64,000 nt of DNA, taken from positions 7,064,501 to 7,128,500 of the forward strand of contig NC_003280.10 of assembly GCF_000002985.6 (NCBI RefSeq), in the 5' to 3' direction. The position numbers and the translations under genes are program-made. The stretch comes from Caenorhabditis elegans (Eukaryota > Nematoda > Chromadorea > Rhabditida > Rhabditidae). The stretch's first letter is position 1. Each line of letters starts with the position of its first letter. Below the pieces are notes generated by a model. It was not told the origin of the DNA and made no database searches. It was given only the letters and a program-made list of their open reading frames with translations. Positions 1 through 14,454 of the stretch are shown in pieces.

Positions 1-2
1 AC

Positions 3-221
3 ACACTGACTGAAGCAGAGCTCACTGAGTTTGTTCGTCAAAAGTTGTCATCTTACAAATGGATTGATACATATGAATTCATTGATTCGATTCCAAAGCT
101 TCCATCCGGAAAAATCCAACGCAAGAAATTGAAGAAAATGGCAGAGTCGTCGGGATCCACAGAATCGGAAGCATCGGAGCCAAGTCAGTCGGAGAGAAGC
201 TCTCACAGCATTCGAAGATAG
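3..221 (+). CDS. acs-6: C-terminal end of an AMP-forming acyl-CoA synthetase (truncated at left edge)
   Basis: Only the last 72 codons are inside the window, in one open frame ending at TAG 219-221. The segment has the C-terminal AMP-binding-enzyme motif PKLPSGKIQRKKLK, whose Gly-Lys carries the lysine used in the adenylation half-reaction of ANL-family ligases. It is followed by a Ser/Glu-rich tail (SSGSTESEASEPSQS) ending SHSIRR. Such enzymes activate fatty or aryl acids as acyl-AMP and transfer them to CoA. The 4-coumarate-CoA-ligase-like branch is likely, but the N-terminus is missing so the substrate is open. There is no peroxisomal SKL-type ending. The family call is firm. The symbol is recalled from the nos-2 neighbourhood and is tentative. 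Confidence 0.75.
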   Translation, partial: TLTEAELTEFVRQKLSSYKWIDTYEFIDSIPKLPSGKIQRKKLKKMAESSGSTESEASEPSQSERSSHSIRR

Positions 222-617
222 ATAATGAATATAACTACTGGTGGCTCGATATAGAAATGATAAATTTGTATGCTTTGTGTATTTTATGTTTTTTGTAACC
301 TGAACACATTAGTTGTTTTTTATACCAGAATACAGCAGTGAACATGTATCAAGAGTTGTTAAAACTTGTTCCTACAGTATCTCCCGAGAAACTTCGGTCT
401 TTGAACCTAGCGAATCAGTGCTTCTAGCCCTTTTTTACCAATCGAATTCCTCACAGGATACCAACTGAAACTATAATTCGTTAACATTTCCGATACCAAT
501 TTTTTCCAGACTCGATCTTCTAAAGTCACTTGGTTTTATGTTTTATAAGTTTTATAGATAAACTACATGAAAAAATGGTGCATTATATCGATAACACATA
601 AAAATTATAATTTAAGC
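222..617. other. Convergent 3' intergenic region
   Basis: AT-rich spacer between the stop codon of the acyl-CoA synthetase gene on the plus strand and that of him-14 on the minus strand. It should hold both 3' UTRs. No open frame, hairpin or RNA gene was seen. Confidence 0.5.
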
Positions 618-3600
618 TTATTGACACATTTGCTCCTGACTGTCAATCTTGGCTAATTCATCGACCAAATATTTTCGAAGAGCTTTCATTTTATCAATAG
701 CTTCCTTCTCTTCCTTCCATTTCTCGCCGTGCGTATCCTTAAAAAATTGTTGGTGTTCATGTAAAAACGGTAAAACGAACCATAAAATATTCAGCACATT
801 CTCTGAAACGATGGTTCATGTAGACTTTGATCCTACGGCGTTCTGAGTCATAGTCTCGCTCCGTGCTGAAAAATGGTATTTTGTAAAAAAAAATCTTTTG
901 GTTTTTGAACTCACTCCTCGACATTTGCTCTAAGTTCGGTTGCTAGTGATTGAGCATGCTCGATAACTTCATCGGGAATTGTTGAGAGTTCAACCAGCTC
1001 GAAACCTGAAAATTGTAAACCTAGAAATATTAGATTTTTTGGTTTTGATCTACTTTTTTGATCTAATCGAAAATCATTATTTTTAGTTTTTTACATGCGC
1101 GCCCGCTAAAAAACACACACAGACGACGGAAAGGGGAAATTCAAGCCATTTGAGTTTTTGTTCTTCTTGAAAGATGTCTCTGGGTACTCCAAGTGAACCG
1201 ACTTCGACTCTCGAATCAGACATTTTTGACGATCTTTCGTTGTATTATCTAGAGGTAAAATATCAATATAAATTTTAAAAAATAATTAAATTTTAAAATT
1301 TCAGGATGTATTCCTTTCCGCCACAACGCCGTCGCCAACATTTGATTTGAGTGATCCATCGGATCCATCACTTTCGGATTCGTTTGACAGTGAATGGTCA
1401 CCAATGACTCCATGCTCAATAGAAAGACCGGAGACCTCAACATCATCAATCTTCTCGTTTGAAGCTAGACCCATCAAAACGGTAAGAAAATCTTTTCTTC
1501 TATGAATTAATAAAAATCAAAATATTATTTAGCCGCCACCTGCCGAATATCTTCGACTTCCGACATTCCTGTCAACGAATAATTCCGGATTTTTCGATTC
1601 AGTTGTCGCTTCGGATTTCAATTTGTACGGGAAGTTCAATGATTGGTTGAATGACAGCAAGCCTCGCAGTGGATCGTTTGCGATTGAATCTGCTGAAGAG
1701 CTCGCGAGGAATCCAAGAGAAACTCGCTCCGAGCCCGAAGTGCCATCATTGTTCAAAAGGCGTGAATATGGAGTAAGTTTGCTGGTATTTCAATAATATA
1801 AAATCTATATTTTTCCAGTGTGGATACTGTCGTTCCGTTGGATATATGCGATGGGAAACGCATACACGTAAGAAATGCGACAAGCTCAGCTCATTGGCTC
1901 CATGTAAAATTTGTGGAGCTCGCGGTGAAATGAATCACACCGAGACGTGAGTTGAAATATATTCAATATATTTCTAACGTGAGCATTTCAGGTACTGCCC
2001 AATGAAGCCGTCGAGCCAGTTGTTCTTCAATGAGGATTTCAGCCGAGACTTCGAAAACCGACGATTCCAGCGCAGTCGTTATCAATTTTACAAGCATTCC
2101 TCATTAATTCAGAAGATCTACGCATCATCCGAAGATTCTTTCTAGAAGATCCAATTTCTCAATACTTTTTTATATCGGGTCCAACCCGTTTATTTTCTAC
2201 AAGCTTTCACAAACAGATAGTTTATTGAGTTACCCGTTCATAGCCTTTATTGATTCCAAATTTCCCATCTCACACTTTTCTACGGTATACCATTTACTTT
2301 TTCTGCTAATAATCAATTATTAATACCGTATAATGGTCCTCTATATTGTCCACGTAACAACTTGTGCTTTTTCGTCGAATTTTCATCAGTTTGTGGAAGA
2401 AAGTGATAACTGAAAGAAAGAAGTTTTGAAAGGAATAGTTGTAGAAGTAAATCACTTGTCAATTGCATTTGAATAGTTGGCGAGAGCCGCAATATCGAGA
2501 AAATGTGTAGCCAGGAAGGTATAGCTCTGAAAATAAAAATTTACAATTCGTTTTTTTGTTGTTACAAGCACCTGTAACTTTAGAACTTTCTCACAAATCG
2601 CATAGGTGATGGCGATGCCTTCTTCAGTCGACGTGCTTCGTGCTAGCTCATCAAGAACTACAAGTGAGTTTTTATCGGCATACTGTACGATTGCAGCTGC
2701 ATCTGACATTTCAGATGCAAATGCAGACTTATTTCTGATCAACTCGTCGTTATGACCCATTCTGGAGAAGATACGATTAAAAACTGAAATTAATTCGACG
2801 ATAGAAAATAGCAAATCAAAACTTTTAGGTTACTTGGCAACGAAGCATAGTTTGCTGGAATGAAGCATCCTATCTGTGCCATGATTGCCAGTTGGGCAGT
2901 TTGTTTCAGATATGTCGACTTTCCAGCCATATTTGGACCCGTAATAATTCCGAAACGACGATCTCTTGTCAGACACTGAAAATAAAGATGAAATGACATC
3001 AATGACTTCCTACTCATTACCGTATCGTTTGTGATTGTTTTCTCGGAATCATCCCAGTCCAGGATAGGATGACGTCCTTGACTAATTGAAAATGATGGTC
3101 CAAATGTAGGTTTACATGTGTCACGTAGATCCGAATAAGTTGCAAGACCACATAGGAAGTCAATACTTGAAAGAGCATCCATTGCATAATAGAGAACAGG
3201 TATCATTGGTTGCATTTCTTCAATCATATCACACACAATTACATCACTCGCCAAAAACATTTCAGCTACAACTTGCTCTAGCCGATCTGCAATTTATAAT
3301 ATCATAAACTGAAAAGGTTTTTCAAAATCACCATTATATGCGATAACTTTTCTGGAATTGAATGTGACTGTAGTCCTATTTCTGAACACATCTAGGAAAT
3401 ACTGTAATATAGATTTTTGTATTTTTTGAATTCATTTTTCAAAAATTTACTCTGGGAATTGTTACAGATTCAGCCTGTCGAGTCACGAAAGTGTAGTGGA
3501 ATCCACGTGATTGAGAGAAAGAAAGACGAACCGACGAGTTACCATGAAAATATTCAGCGATCTCTCGTGCTCCTGAAAGAATTTGGAAAACAGACTTGAA

Positions 3601-5466
3601 GTCCAAGTAATTTATTCATTAAACTTAATGGAAAGAATAAAAAATACCAGTTTCTTCAACATTTCTGATTATTTCTTCATAAGTCTGTCTTGCCAAATCC
3701 AACTGAACAGCTACAAAGTGCCGGATAGCATAGCACTTTGTATTTTGAAGATGTAAGGAATTCTTTTTACCATCCAAAAGTGAATCATCAACCTTTTCGA
3801 CAAGAATATTCATTATTTGATCGAAGCGAGGATCCTTGAGAAACTGCAAATATTCTACATTCGACACAGAATCATCCATATGGACTCGTTTACTTCTGTT
3901 TTTTCAATTAAAATATTTGATTTCATTTTGGCCGAGTGCAGAAGAGTTCGAATTCCCTGAATAACTTTCAACGTATGCATCAATTTAATAATCTGGTTGA
4001 TTTTGGCTTCCGATTCGCGAACAGTCCATGATGTGGACGTCTGAATGCACATTGCAATGACTCTATCCAGCTCATGAGCTCTTGATAGAGTGCGTCGTAG
4101 TTTATCTTTCAACTGTGGTTTTCCAATAAGCTCTTCAATTGCTTCCTGACGAGATTGAATTAAATAAACATCTGTAGAAGGTTGTAGAACGCTTGATCGA
4201 AGTAACCGATAACCATTTGTCTGGAAATATTTGAATTGGATGCAGTTATGTCAATATCACCTACCGTAACCGTATGGTTCAGAACTGACATCAATGTTCT
4301 TTTTTGTTTCATTTGAAACTTTCTTGCTTTCTGAAATACTCTCGAAATTTATCAATCGATCCTCGTACTTTTTTGTTCCGCAGAGGCTGGCGGAGTTTAC
4401 AAGCGTAAGACATGGTTCAACTTTTGTTTAAAGCTTTATAAATGGAACATAGATGAATATTTCGAATGCTAAATGCAAAAAGAATCAGCAAAAAAGCTCA
4501 CAGCCCCGTCCTTCTCTGCCGAAAAAACACCTTTTAAGGATCGATTGCTAAATTTTGGCAGTAAAACTGAATAACCTCTCGAAATAATGGATTAATGACA
4601 AAAAATACTAACACTTGCGTCATCGGCGTCAACGATCTCCAAACTTTCCCAAGAGACAAAATCTGAAAGTTTCCAGTTTAGTGAGTCTTTCAAATAATTA
4701 AATATTACCAATCATACAAGTGTCGTTCACTCCCATTTCTTTGATTCTAAGAGATTTTACACGAAAGAATACGCATCGAGTTTCGTGAATATATTTCAGT
4801 AAGACTGCAAGAGCTCCAAGAGCTAATGTTCGGCGCAAGCAACCTTCAGAAACCGTCGAAACTTCTGCATTCATCAGTGACTGGAGCTGTCGTTCTCCTC
4901 TTTCAGAATTAAAATATCTGAAAAATTATTGTATATTTAGGACGAATTTTTTTTGATACTTTGAACTAATAGACTGTAGAGAAGCTTCAGGAAATGCAGT
5001 CATTAAAGCTTCCCCAAGAAGTTTCGTAGATCCTCGTTCTTCGTTTCCATTTTGGATTACGATCTTAATATTTGAAATATAAAACTTGTCTGAATGTTCA
5101 ATTTCTCACATCAAATGCCTCATGAACATTAATCATTGTCTTCAATGTTGTGTATTCTCTTGAATCTACAAATTCACATAAATGAATTTCTGGAAAACAA
5201 GTGTCGTGCAAGGCGATTCCAATATGACCTTCACAGCTTCCCCGTCCTTCCATAACAACTGAAATTAATGTTATTTTAAAAATTTACAATTTTTCGTTAC
5301 CGATTACAACATCCGAGTTCACATTTTTTGTTGTTGTATTATTTCCAGATGAATCAAGAAGGCTCTGTGCATTTAGTCGAACTAATGATCTTGAGAACTT
5401 TTCTTCTGATCGAGATTCCGCAACTTGCTGCCTTTGACGTCTTTGGAAACTTTTATTACTGTACAT
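618..5466 (-). CDS. him-14: him-14, MSH4-family meiotic MutS homologue
   Basis: Multi-exon gene starting at ATG 5466-5464, right after a TTTTTGTAG acceptor, and ending at TAA 620-618. It encodes the MutS-family protein MSH4, which with MSH5 stabilises recombination intermediates for meiotic crossing-over in the germline nucleus; known him-14 mutants lack crossovers. Visible features are an N-terminal Arg/Ser-rich stretch, MutS core and clamp helices (about 4300-3300), the Walker A motif GPNMAGKSTYLKQ (about 2950-2895), the Walker B-type stretch VVLDELARSTSTEEG (about 2670-2620) and the HFLDIAALANY helix near 2490. The C-terminus continues through a splice from IDN at about 2458 into the exon at about 2407-2350, then across a large intron containing nos-2 to exons at about 1003-925 and 863-618 encoding FELVELSTIPDEVIEHAQ and a charged end (IDSQEQMCQ). 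Joining phases are consistent. A partial inverted copy lies at 13.3-14.1 kb. Confidence 0.93.
1174..2145 (+). CDS. nos-2: nos-2, Nanos-family zinc-finger translational regulator
   Basis: Five exons: 1174-1254, 1305-1481, 1533-1772, 1819-1946 and 1992-2145. Nanos proteins bind Pumilio/FBF partners and repress maternal mRNAs; NOS-2 acts in primordial germ cells and its maternal mRNA is kept untranslated until then. The C-terminal half has the two CCHC nanos-type zinc fingers, starting CGYCRSVGYMRWETHTRKKC and continuing CKICGARGEMNHTETYCP. The N-terminal two-thirds is Ser/Pro-rich and low in conserved structure, as is usual in the family. The tail ends KIYASSEDSF. The whole gene sits inside an intron of him-14 on the opposite strand. 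Its 3' UTR begins at 2146, where translational control elements are known for this gene. Exons 3-5 are copied in inverted orientation at 14.2-17.2 kb. Confidence 0.95.
2226..2262 (+). repeat. 37-bp nos-2 3' UTR segment present three times in the window
   Basis: The stretch reading TTTATTGAGTTACCCGTTCA followed by TAGCCTTTATTGATTC is repeated in reverse orientation at about 14157-14193, inside the inverted nos-2 copy. It occurs again at about 13306-13342, where it is fused to a LINE reverse-transcriptase tail. This marks a rearrangement junction rather than a known regulatory repeat. Confidence 0.7.
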
Positions 5467-5890
5467 CTACAAAAAGGGATGGGATTGACAAGAAATTAAT
5501 GGGAGAGGAGAAAGAATAGTGCATACTGTAAATAAGAAATTCGTGTAAAAAAGATAATGCAAGCCCGCTCCTCTGGAATATTAGGTGCGCGAAATTCAAA
5601 AAACTAATTTAATCAACGGTTGTTTGTTTGTTGCCTTCATGAACGTTTCGAGACTAAATCGATCAAATCAGATTCAAGATTTCCACATATAATATCATTT
5701 ATTGAATTACCGTTGGAAAACCATAAAATCGTCATAACAAGGGTTCATTCAAAAGAAACTGGGTTAACAAAAACGAGATAGGAGAGAAAAGCAATAGAGG
5801 GGTCTCGCCGATTAGCGAAATTTGTGATATAAATAATAACCAAACAAATAATGAAAACCAAAGCTGTAATTATGACATCTCCGTGAATAA
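5467..5890. other. him-14 upstream / kars-1 3' intergenic region
   Basis: About 420 bp between the him-14 start codon and the kars-1 stop codon, both on the minus strand. It holds the kars-1 3' UTR and the him-14 5' flank. The polypyrimidine run and TAG just right of the him-14 ATG look like a splice or trans-splice acceptor. Nothing else was recognised. Confidence 0.4.
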
Positions 5891-7889
5891 TTAAGCAAGT
5901 GTTGTTGGAGCATCGAAATCGGTCTTCTTCTCAGTACCATCTTCCGGTCGCATTGCTGGGAAAAGAAGGACTTCCTTGATGTTGTTGTTATCAGTAAGGA
6001 TCATGGAGAGACGATCGATTCCCATTCCCCATCCTCCAGTTGGTGGAAGTCCGTATTCCAAAGCGTTGCAGAATGTTTCATCGATCATTTGAGCCTCATC
6101 ATCTCCAGCATCCTTGTCCTTGGCTTGTTGTTCGAAGCGTTGACGTTGAGTAATAGGATCATTCAACTCAGTGTACGCGTTGGCGATTTCGCGAGTCACC
6201 GCAAACAACTCGAAGCGCTCGGTAAGTCCAGGGATGGAACGATGCCACTTGGCGAGTGGTGACATGATTTGTGGATGTCCGATGAGGAAGGTTGGCGAGA
6301 TAAATGTGCTCTCGAGGTACTCTCCAACGAGTTTGTCAAGAAGGCGAGCCGTTGTACGTGGGGCAGAGCAATCCACATTGTTGTCACGGCACAGCTTGTC
6401 GAAAACTTCACGAGCTTCTGTAATGAAAAATCGTATCTTCGTTGTGAAATTTCGCTGAAACTAACCTTCCGTGTGCAAAGTAGATGGATCTGGGAGAGTA
6501 GCTCCGAGTTTCTCTGCGAGTCCATCGTACATATGAACTCTCTTGAATGGTGGTGTAAAGTCGACTTCATAAACCGGTTCGGTGTTTGGACCATTCGGAT
6601 GGTATTCGATTTTGTAGGTTCCCTTGATAGACATGACCATGCTGCTGAGAAGATCTTCGGTGAGTTGAATGACGTCTTCATAATCAGCATATGCCATGTA
6701 GAATTCACAAGTGGTGAACTCAGGGTTGTGAGTCAAGTCGATTCCTTCGTTACGGAAAAGACGTCCAACTTCGTACACACGATCAATACCTCCGACAACG
6801 AGCATCTTATGGTATAACTCAGGAGCTACACGAAGGAAGAGGTTCATGTCCAAGTCGTTGTGGTGGGTAATGAATGGCTTAGCAGTGGCTCCTCCAGCGA
6901 TTTGGTTCATGATTGGAGTCTCGACCTCAAGGAATCCCAAGTTGTCAAGGTACCGACGAAGGAAAGTAATGATTTTACTGCGAATAACAAAGTTATCCTT
7001 GACGCGGGGATTCAGAATAAGGTCCAAATAACGTTTACGGAATCTGAAAAAATTAATATAACCGATTGAATTAGAAACTCAAGTAGTATACCTCAATTCT
7101 TTGTCTTTAAGTCCGAAGTGAGAATGAGGAAGCATGTGGAGGCAAGGTGTGAGTTGTAAAATCTCGTTTGGAATCAAGGACAACTCTCCTGCCTTGGTAC
7201 GTGTTGCGCGACCAGTGAATCCAACAATATCACCACGCTTGATACGATCGTGCAGTGTAACGAAGTCAACGTCTCCGGTGTGGAACTTGGCGTTTGCCAT
7301 AATCTGGATATGAGTTCCTTCGCCGTGAATGTCGTAAAAGACAAGCTTCGATCCAGACTCTCTTTTCGAATGAATACGTCCAGCAACAGATACAATTTCT
7401 TCAACGACTTGTTCTTTCTCAAGTGGAGTGTACTTAGTAATGAAATCCGTCAATGAAATTGTAACGTTGAACTTGTGTGGGAATGGATTATCACCAGCAG
7501 CTCTACGGGCCTCAATCATCCTAACTCTCATGTTGAAATACTCTTGGGGGTCAGAAGGATCCGCCTCTCGCACAACTTTTGGAGCATCAGCGACGGCAAC
7601 ATTCAGCTTAGCAGCATCCTTCTCCAGACGTTCTTGTTCCTTCTTGGCTTGCTTGGCGAGCCTCTTCTGCTCACTGAAAGAAACATTATTGATCAATGGT
7701 GCTGGTTGTCACAAAATCTGAGGACACGTCGACTAACCGAGTGTTTTGGCTCAGAAAAACTGACGTCCCGAAAAATGAAGACGACCTACGTCGCAAGAAT
7801 GAAACAGCCGATCGGCTCAACATCGAATGAGACACGATCATCATTTTTCTCACTTACTTCTTACTCAATTTGGCCTCTGGCTCGCTCAT
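5891..7889 (-). CDS. kars-1: kars-1, lysyl-tRNA synthetase (cytosolic form)
   Basis: Class IIb lysyl-tRNA synthetase, charging tRNA-Lys with lysine. The cytosolic start is ATG 7889-7887 ([13 protein letters not shown]...), with first exon 7858-7889 joined in phase to an exon ending near 7686. The protein has a Lys/Glu-rich N-terminal helix, an OB-fold anticodon-binding domain ([20 protein letters not shown]), and class II motif 1 (near [19 protein letters not shown]), motif 2 ([20 protein letters not shown]) and motif 3 ([19 protein letters not shown]). It ends DFDAPTTLA at TAA 5893-5891. Length of about 575 residues fits the family. A second possible first exon lies inside the first intron and would add a mitochondrial leader, so one gene can supply both compartments as in other animals. 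Confidence 0.95.
7738..7844 (-). CDS. kars-1: Alternative first exon of kars-1 encoding a probable mitochondrial targeting peptide
   Basis: Inside the first intron of the cytosolic form an open frame starts at ATG 7844-7842 and encodes a leader reading [20 protein letters not shown] and then [16 protein letters not shown]. It is rich in Arg, Ser and hydrophobic residues with no acidic residue, as expected of a mitochondrial presequence. A good donor (CG|GTTAGT) at 7738/7737 is in the phase needed to join the shared exon beginning EQKRLAKQ. The exon join is inferred by eye; that animals make both KARS forms from one gene is established. Confidence 0.7.
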
Positions 7890-10909
<3,020 letters not shown>

Positions 10910-11126
10910 ATTTATAATTTAACTTTTTTCGTTTAAAGTTTGTTACCTTTTTTCACGATTAGCTTGTATTTATGTATTTTTCGCTCATATCGAAACTCCG
11001 GTAAATAGATTCATTTATTATTTTGATTATCTACTTCTCTTTCATTGGTTTCAAACCAATTTCAGTTATCTTTTTTTATTCGTATGCGATTTTTCTAATA
11101 ATCCAAAGTTCAGACAGTCTATCGCA

Positions 11127-12564
11127 ATGTCGGATAAAAAAGTTTTCATTCTGAGTGGAGCTCGCACTCCCATCGGAGCTTACCGAGGATCTTTCGCTAA
11201 CTTTGGCGCAGTTGAGCTCGGAACGGTCGCTGCAAAGGCAGCAATTGAACGATCAGGTTAAATTACTGATAATGAAATTTTGAAACAAATATTAAATATT
11301 TTTAGGAGTTGCTCCGGAGAAAATCGAAGAAGTAATTGGTGGATGCGTACTTCCGGCCGGTCTAGGACAAAATGTGACCCGACAGATCTCTTTGTCGGCT
11401 GGTCTTCCAGTAACAACGCAAGCTGTTACGGTGAACAAGGTTTGCTCTTCTTCGATGAAAGCCTTGGTGACAGCAGCTGTGGAAATCAAAGCAGGATATT
11501 ATGACACTATTCTTGTTGTTGGAACTGAAAATATGAGTCAAGTTCCATTTTACGTGCCGAGAGGAGAAATTCCATTTGGAGGAATCCAGATGACAGATGG
11601 AATCTCGAAGGATGGACTTGAAGATATTAAAGAGAAAGGTCCAATGGGATTATGTGCTGAGAAGACTGTAAAAGATTATGGAATTACTAGAGAAGAACAA
11701 GATGCATATGCTATTGAAAGTTATAAAAAAGCTTCAAATGCATGGAGTTCTGAAAAGTTTTCGGAAGAAGTGGTACCAGTTAGTGTTAAGACTTCGAGAT
11801 CGGAAGTAGTGATCACTGAAGATGAGGAGTATAAGAAACTGATCGAGTCAAAGGTATGCAGAAAGAAAATGTTTATCAAAAATATTAAACTTATTTAGGT
11901 TTCCTCTTTGAAACCAGTCTTCGTTCGTGACGGCACTGGAACCATCACACCGGCCAATGCATCTTCGCTTAATGATGGAGCTGTCGCAACTGTCGTTGTC
12001 GGAGAGAATGCTCTTCCACAAGGAGCTCATCCACTTGCTGAACTCGTGGCATTTGCTGAAGCTGGAAGAGCTCCCATTGATTTCACCGTGGCACCAGTGG
12101 ACGCCGTTCGTCTTCTTCTCAAAAAAAGCGGGCTCCAAGTTTCAGACATTGCATTGTGGGAGCTCAACGAAGCATTTGCCGTCACTGTTCTTGCTTTCAT
12201 CAAAGAACTTAATATTGAGCCAAGTGTTGTTAATGTAAAAGGAGGTGCAGTAGCGATTGGGCATCCACTTGGGTAAGTTTTTTTGTTGATTCAAACTTCA
12301 GTGAGCGTTTTCGGAAAAATTAGAATGTGTACAGAGAAAATTCTGATAGCAAAAAAACATTCTAAAACACAAAAACAAAACATACAAATTTTAAAGTAAA
12401 CTTTAAGTCCGAACAAACCTATATTAATTTTAATAATTTTCAGAATGTCTGGTCTCCGAATCGTCAACTCCCTTGCATATTCTTTAGCTCCAGGACAGCT
12501 CGGTGTAGCTGCAATTTGCAACGGAGGAGGAGAAGCCACAGCAGTGCTCATCAAAAAACTGTAA
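11127..12564 (+). CDS. Acetoacetyl-CoA thiolase, cytosolic type (kat-1 paralogue)
   Basis: Starts at ATG 11127 ([20 protein letters not shown]) soon after TTCAG, with no targeting leader, so it is probably cytosolic like ACAT2. Exons are about 11127-11256, 11307-11853, 11899-12272 and 12445-12564. The thiolase fold motifs are intact: nucleophilic Cys in [13 protein letters not shown], the NEAF loop, GHPLG His, and [12 protein letters not shown] with the second catalytic Cys. It lacks a peroxisomal SKL end (ends IKKL). It lies 218 bp after the kat-1 stop on the same strand, with pyrimidine-rich sequence and TTCAG before the ATG, which fits the downstream gene of a nematode operon. Expected role is condensation or cleavage of acetoacetyl-CoA. 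Confidence 0.92.
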
Positions 12565-12933
12565 TATGAACCTCTTGCCTAAATGTTTTCTGGTCTTCTA
12601 TTCATCATTCCTTGATTCACTTTTACAACAAATTTCGATTACGTATTTATAAATAGTTAAGGTTCTTGTCACATAAATGTTTATTCTCAAATGGTGCATA
12701 CGTGTTATTGATTGGGAAATGAATTAAGGTTAATATGTACATTATCAGGAATGGTTTTGAGCCATCTCAAAAGAGATATACTGGAAAAATCGGAAAAGCA
12801 TTTTTCTTTTGAGATATATCATTCATTCACGTCTTCAAGGCAAAACATATAAGGGGAGATCGTATACAAATAATCACAGGGAAGAATTGGTGGATGATAA
12901 AATGATCCCATAAACCATTATTAGTTTGAGAGA
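12565..12933. other. Thiolase 3' flank before the duplicated region
   Basis: About 370 bp of AT-rich sequence holding the 3' UTR of the thiolase gene. No open frame or repeat was recognised. Confidence 0.35.
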
Positions 12934-13335
12934 TCAAGTTGGGGGAATGAGAATATTAAGGGGGGAAGAATTTAACCGGGAAGCAAACATAGAGCGATTT
13001 AATTTTTCCGGGATTTGCTTTGCTAGGCGGTTCCAGGTGGCGAGGTTGGCTCTGAGGAATCCTTTGTTTGTTTCGCCAACAGATCTGAGCATGTAGGGGT
13101 ATCTTGGAGTTACAGCTTTCTTCACCGACGATGACACATTTGGGTAGTGGAAGTTTCCAGTTATGATGTTGTGGTAGGTGCGAAGGATCTGCAAGACCCG
13201 CCTATATTGCACTGACTTCAAATTGGCTTGGGCCAAACGATCCTCGTATGAAGAATACTTTATGTTGCAGCGTTGGAAGACGAGCCTGGTGAAGAAATGA
13301 GATGAATCAATAAAGGCTATGAACGGGTAACTCAA
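12934..13335 (-). mobile_element. LINE-type reverse transcriptase C-terminal tail (5'-truncated fragment)
   Basis: Open minus-strand frame whose right-hand part reads FFTRLVFQRCNIKYSSYEDR and continues with LKSVQYRRVLQILRTYHNII. This is the characteristic C-terminal segment of nematode non-LTR retrotransposon polymerases, after the catalytic palm. No catalytic YADD motif is present, so only the extreme 3' part survives. The first residues (MSYPFIAFIDS) are not LINE sequence: they translate the 37-bp nos-2 3' UTR segment fused upstream. It is a dead fragment at the edge of the inverted him-14/nos-2 copy. The family call is from recall. Confidence 0.6.
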
Positions 13336-13343
13336 TAAAGTAT

Positions 13344-14085
13344 CTTCCTGGACTGGGATGATTCCGAGAAAACAATCACAAACGATACGGTAATGAATAG
13401 GAATCCATTGATTTCATTTTATCTGTAATTTCAGTGTCTGACAAGAGATCGTCGTTTCGGAATTATTACAGGCCCAAATATGGCTGGAAAGTCAACATAT
13501 CTGAAACAAGCTGCCCAACTAGCAATCATGGCATAGGTAGGATGCTTCATTCCAGCAAACTATGCTTCGTTGCCAAGTAACCTAAAAGTTTTGATTTGCT
13601 ATTTTCTATCGTCGAATTAATTTCAGTTTTTAATCGTATCTTCTCCAGAATGGGTCATAACGACGAGTTGATCAGAAATAAGTCTGCATTTGCATCTGAA
13701 ATGTCAGATGCAGCTGCAATCGTACAGTATGCCGATAAAAACTCACTTGTAGTTCTTGATGAGCTAGCACGAAGCACATCGACTGAAGAAGGAATCGCCA
13801 TCACCTATGCGATTTGTGAGAAGGTTCTAAAGTTACATGTGCTTGTAAAAACAAAAAAACGAATTGTAAATTTTTATTTTCAGAGCTATACCTTCCTGGC
13901 TACACATTTTCTCGATATTGCAGCTCTCGCCAACTATTCAAATGCAATTGACAAGTGATTCTACAACTCTACAACTATTTCTTTCGAAACTTCTTTCTTT
14001 CAGTTACCACTTTCTTCCACAAATTGATGACAATTCGACGAAAAAGCACAAGTTGTTACGTGGATAATATAGAGACCATTATACG
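13344..14085 (+). pseudogene. Partial inverted copy of him-14 (ATPase-domain exons)
   Basis: Plus-strand copy of him-14 original coordinates about 3062-2330. It begins within an exon (CCTGGACTGGGATGATTCCG), keeps introns, and includes the Walker A stretch GPNMAGKSTYLKQ, the DELARST segment and the HFLDIAALANY helix. The codon for Gln in ...IMAQIGC has become TAG (GCATAGGTAGGATGC near 13530), an in-frame stop. The 5' two-thirds of the gene and its C-terminal exons are absent, so no functional MSH4 can be made. Divergence from the source is low, so the copy is recent. Confidence 0.88.
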
Positions 14086-14454
14086 GTATGAATAATTCAT
14101 TATTAGCAGAAAAAGTAAATGATAGACCGTAGAAAAGTGTGAGATGGGAAATTTGGAATCAATAAAGGCTATGAACGGGTAACTCAATAAACTATCTGTT
14201 TGTGAAAGCTTGTAGAAAATAAACGAGTTGGACCCGATATAAAAAAGTATTGAGAAATTGGATCTTCTAGAAAGAATCTTCGGATGATGCGTAGATCTTC
14301 TGAATTAATGAGGAATGCTTGTAAAATTGATAACGACTGCGCTGGAATCGGCGGTTTTCGAAATCTCGGCTGAAATCCTCATTGAAGGACAACTGGCTCG
14401 ACGGCTTCATTGGGCAGTACCTGAAATGCTCACGTTAGAAATATATTGAATATA

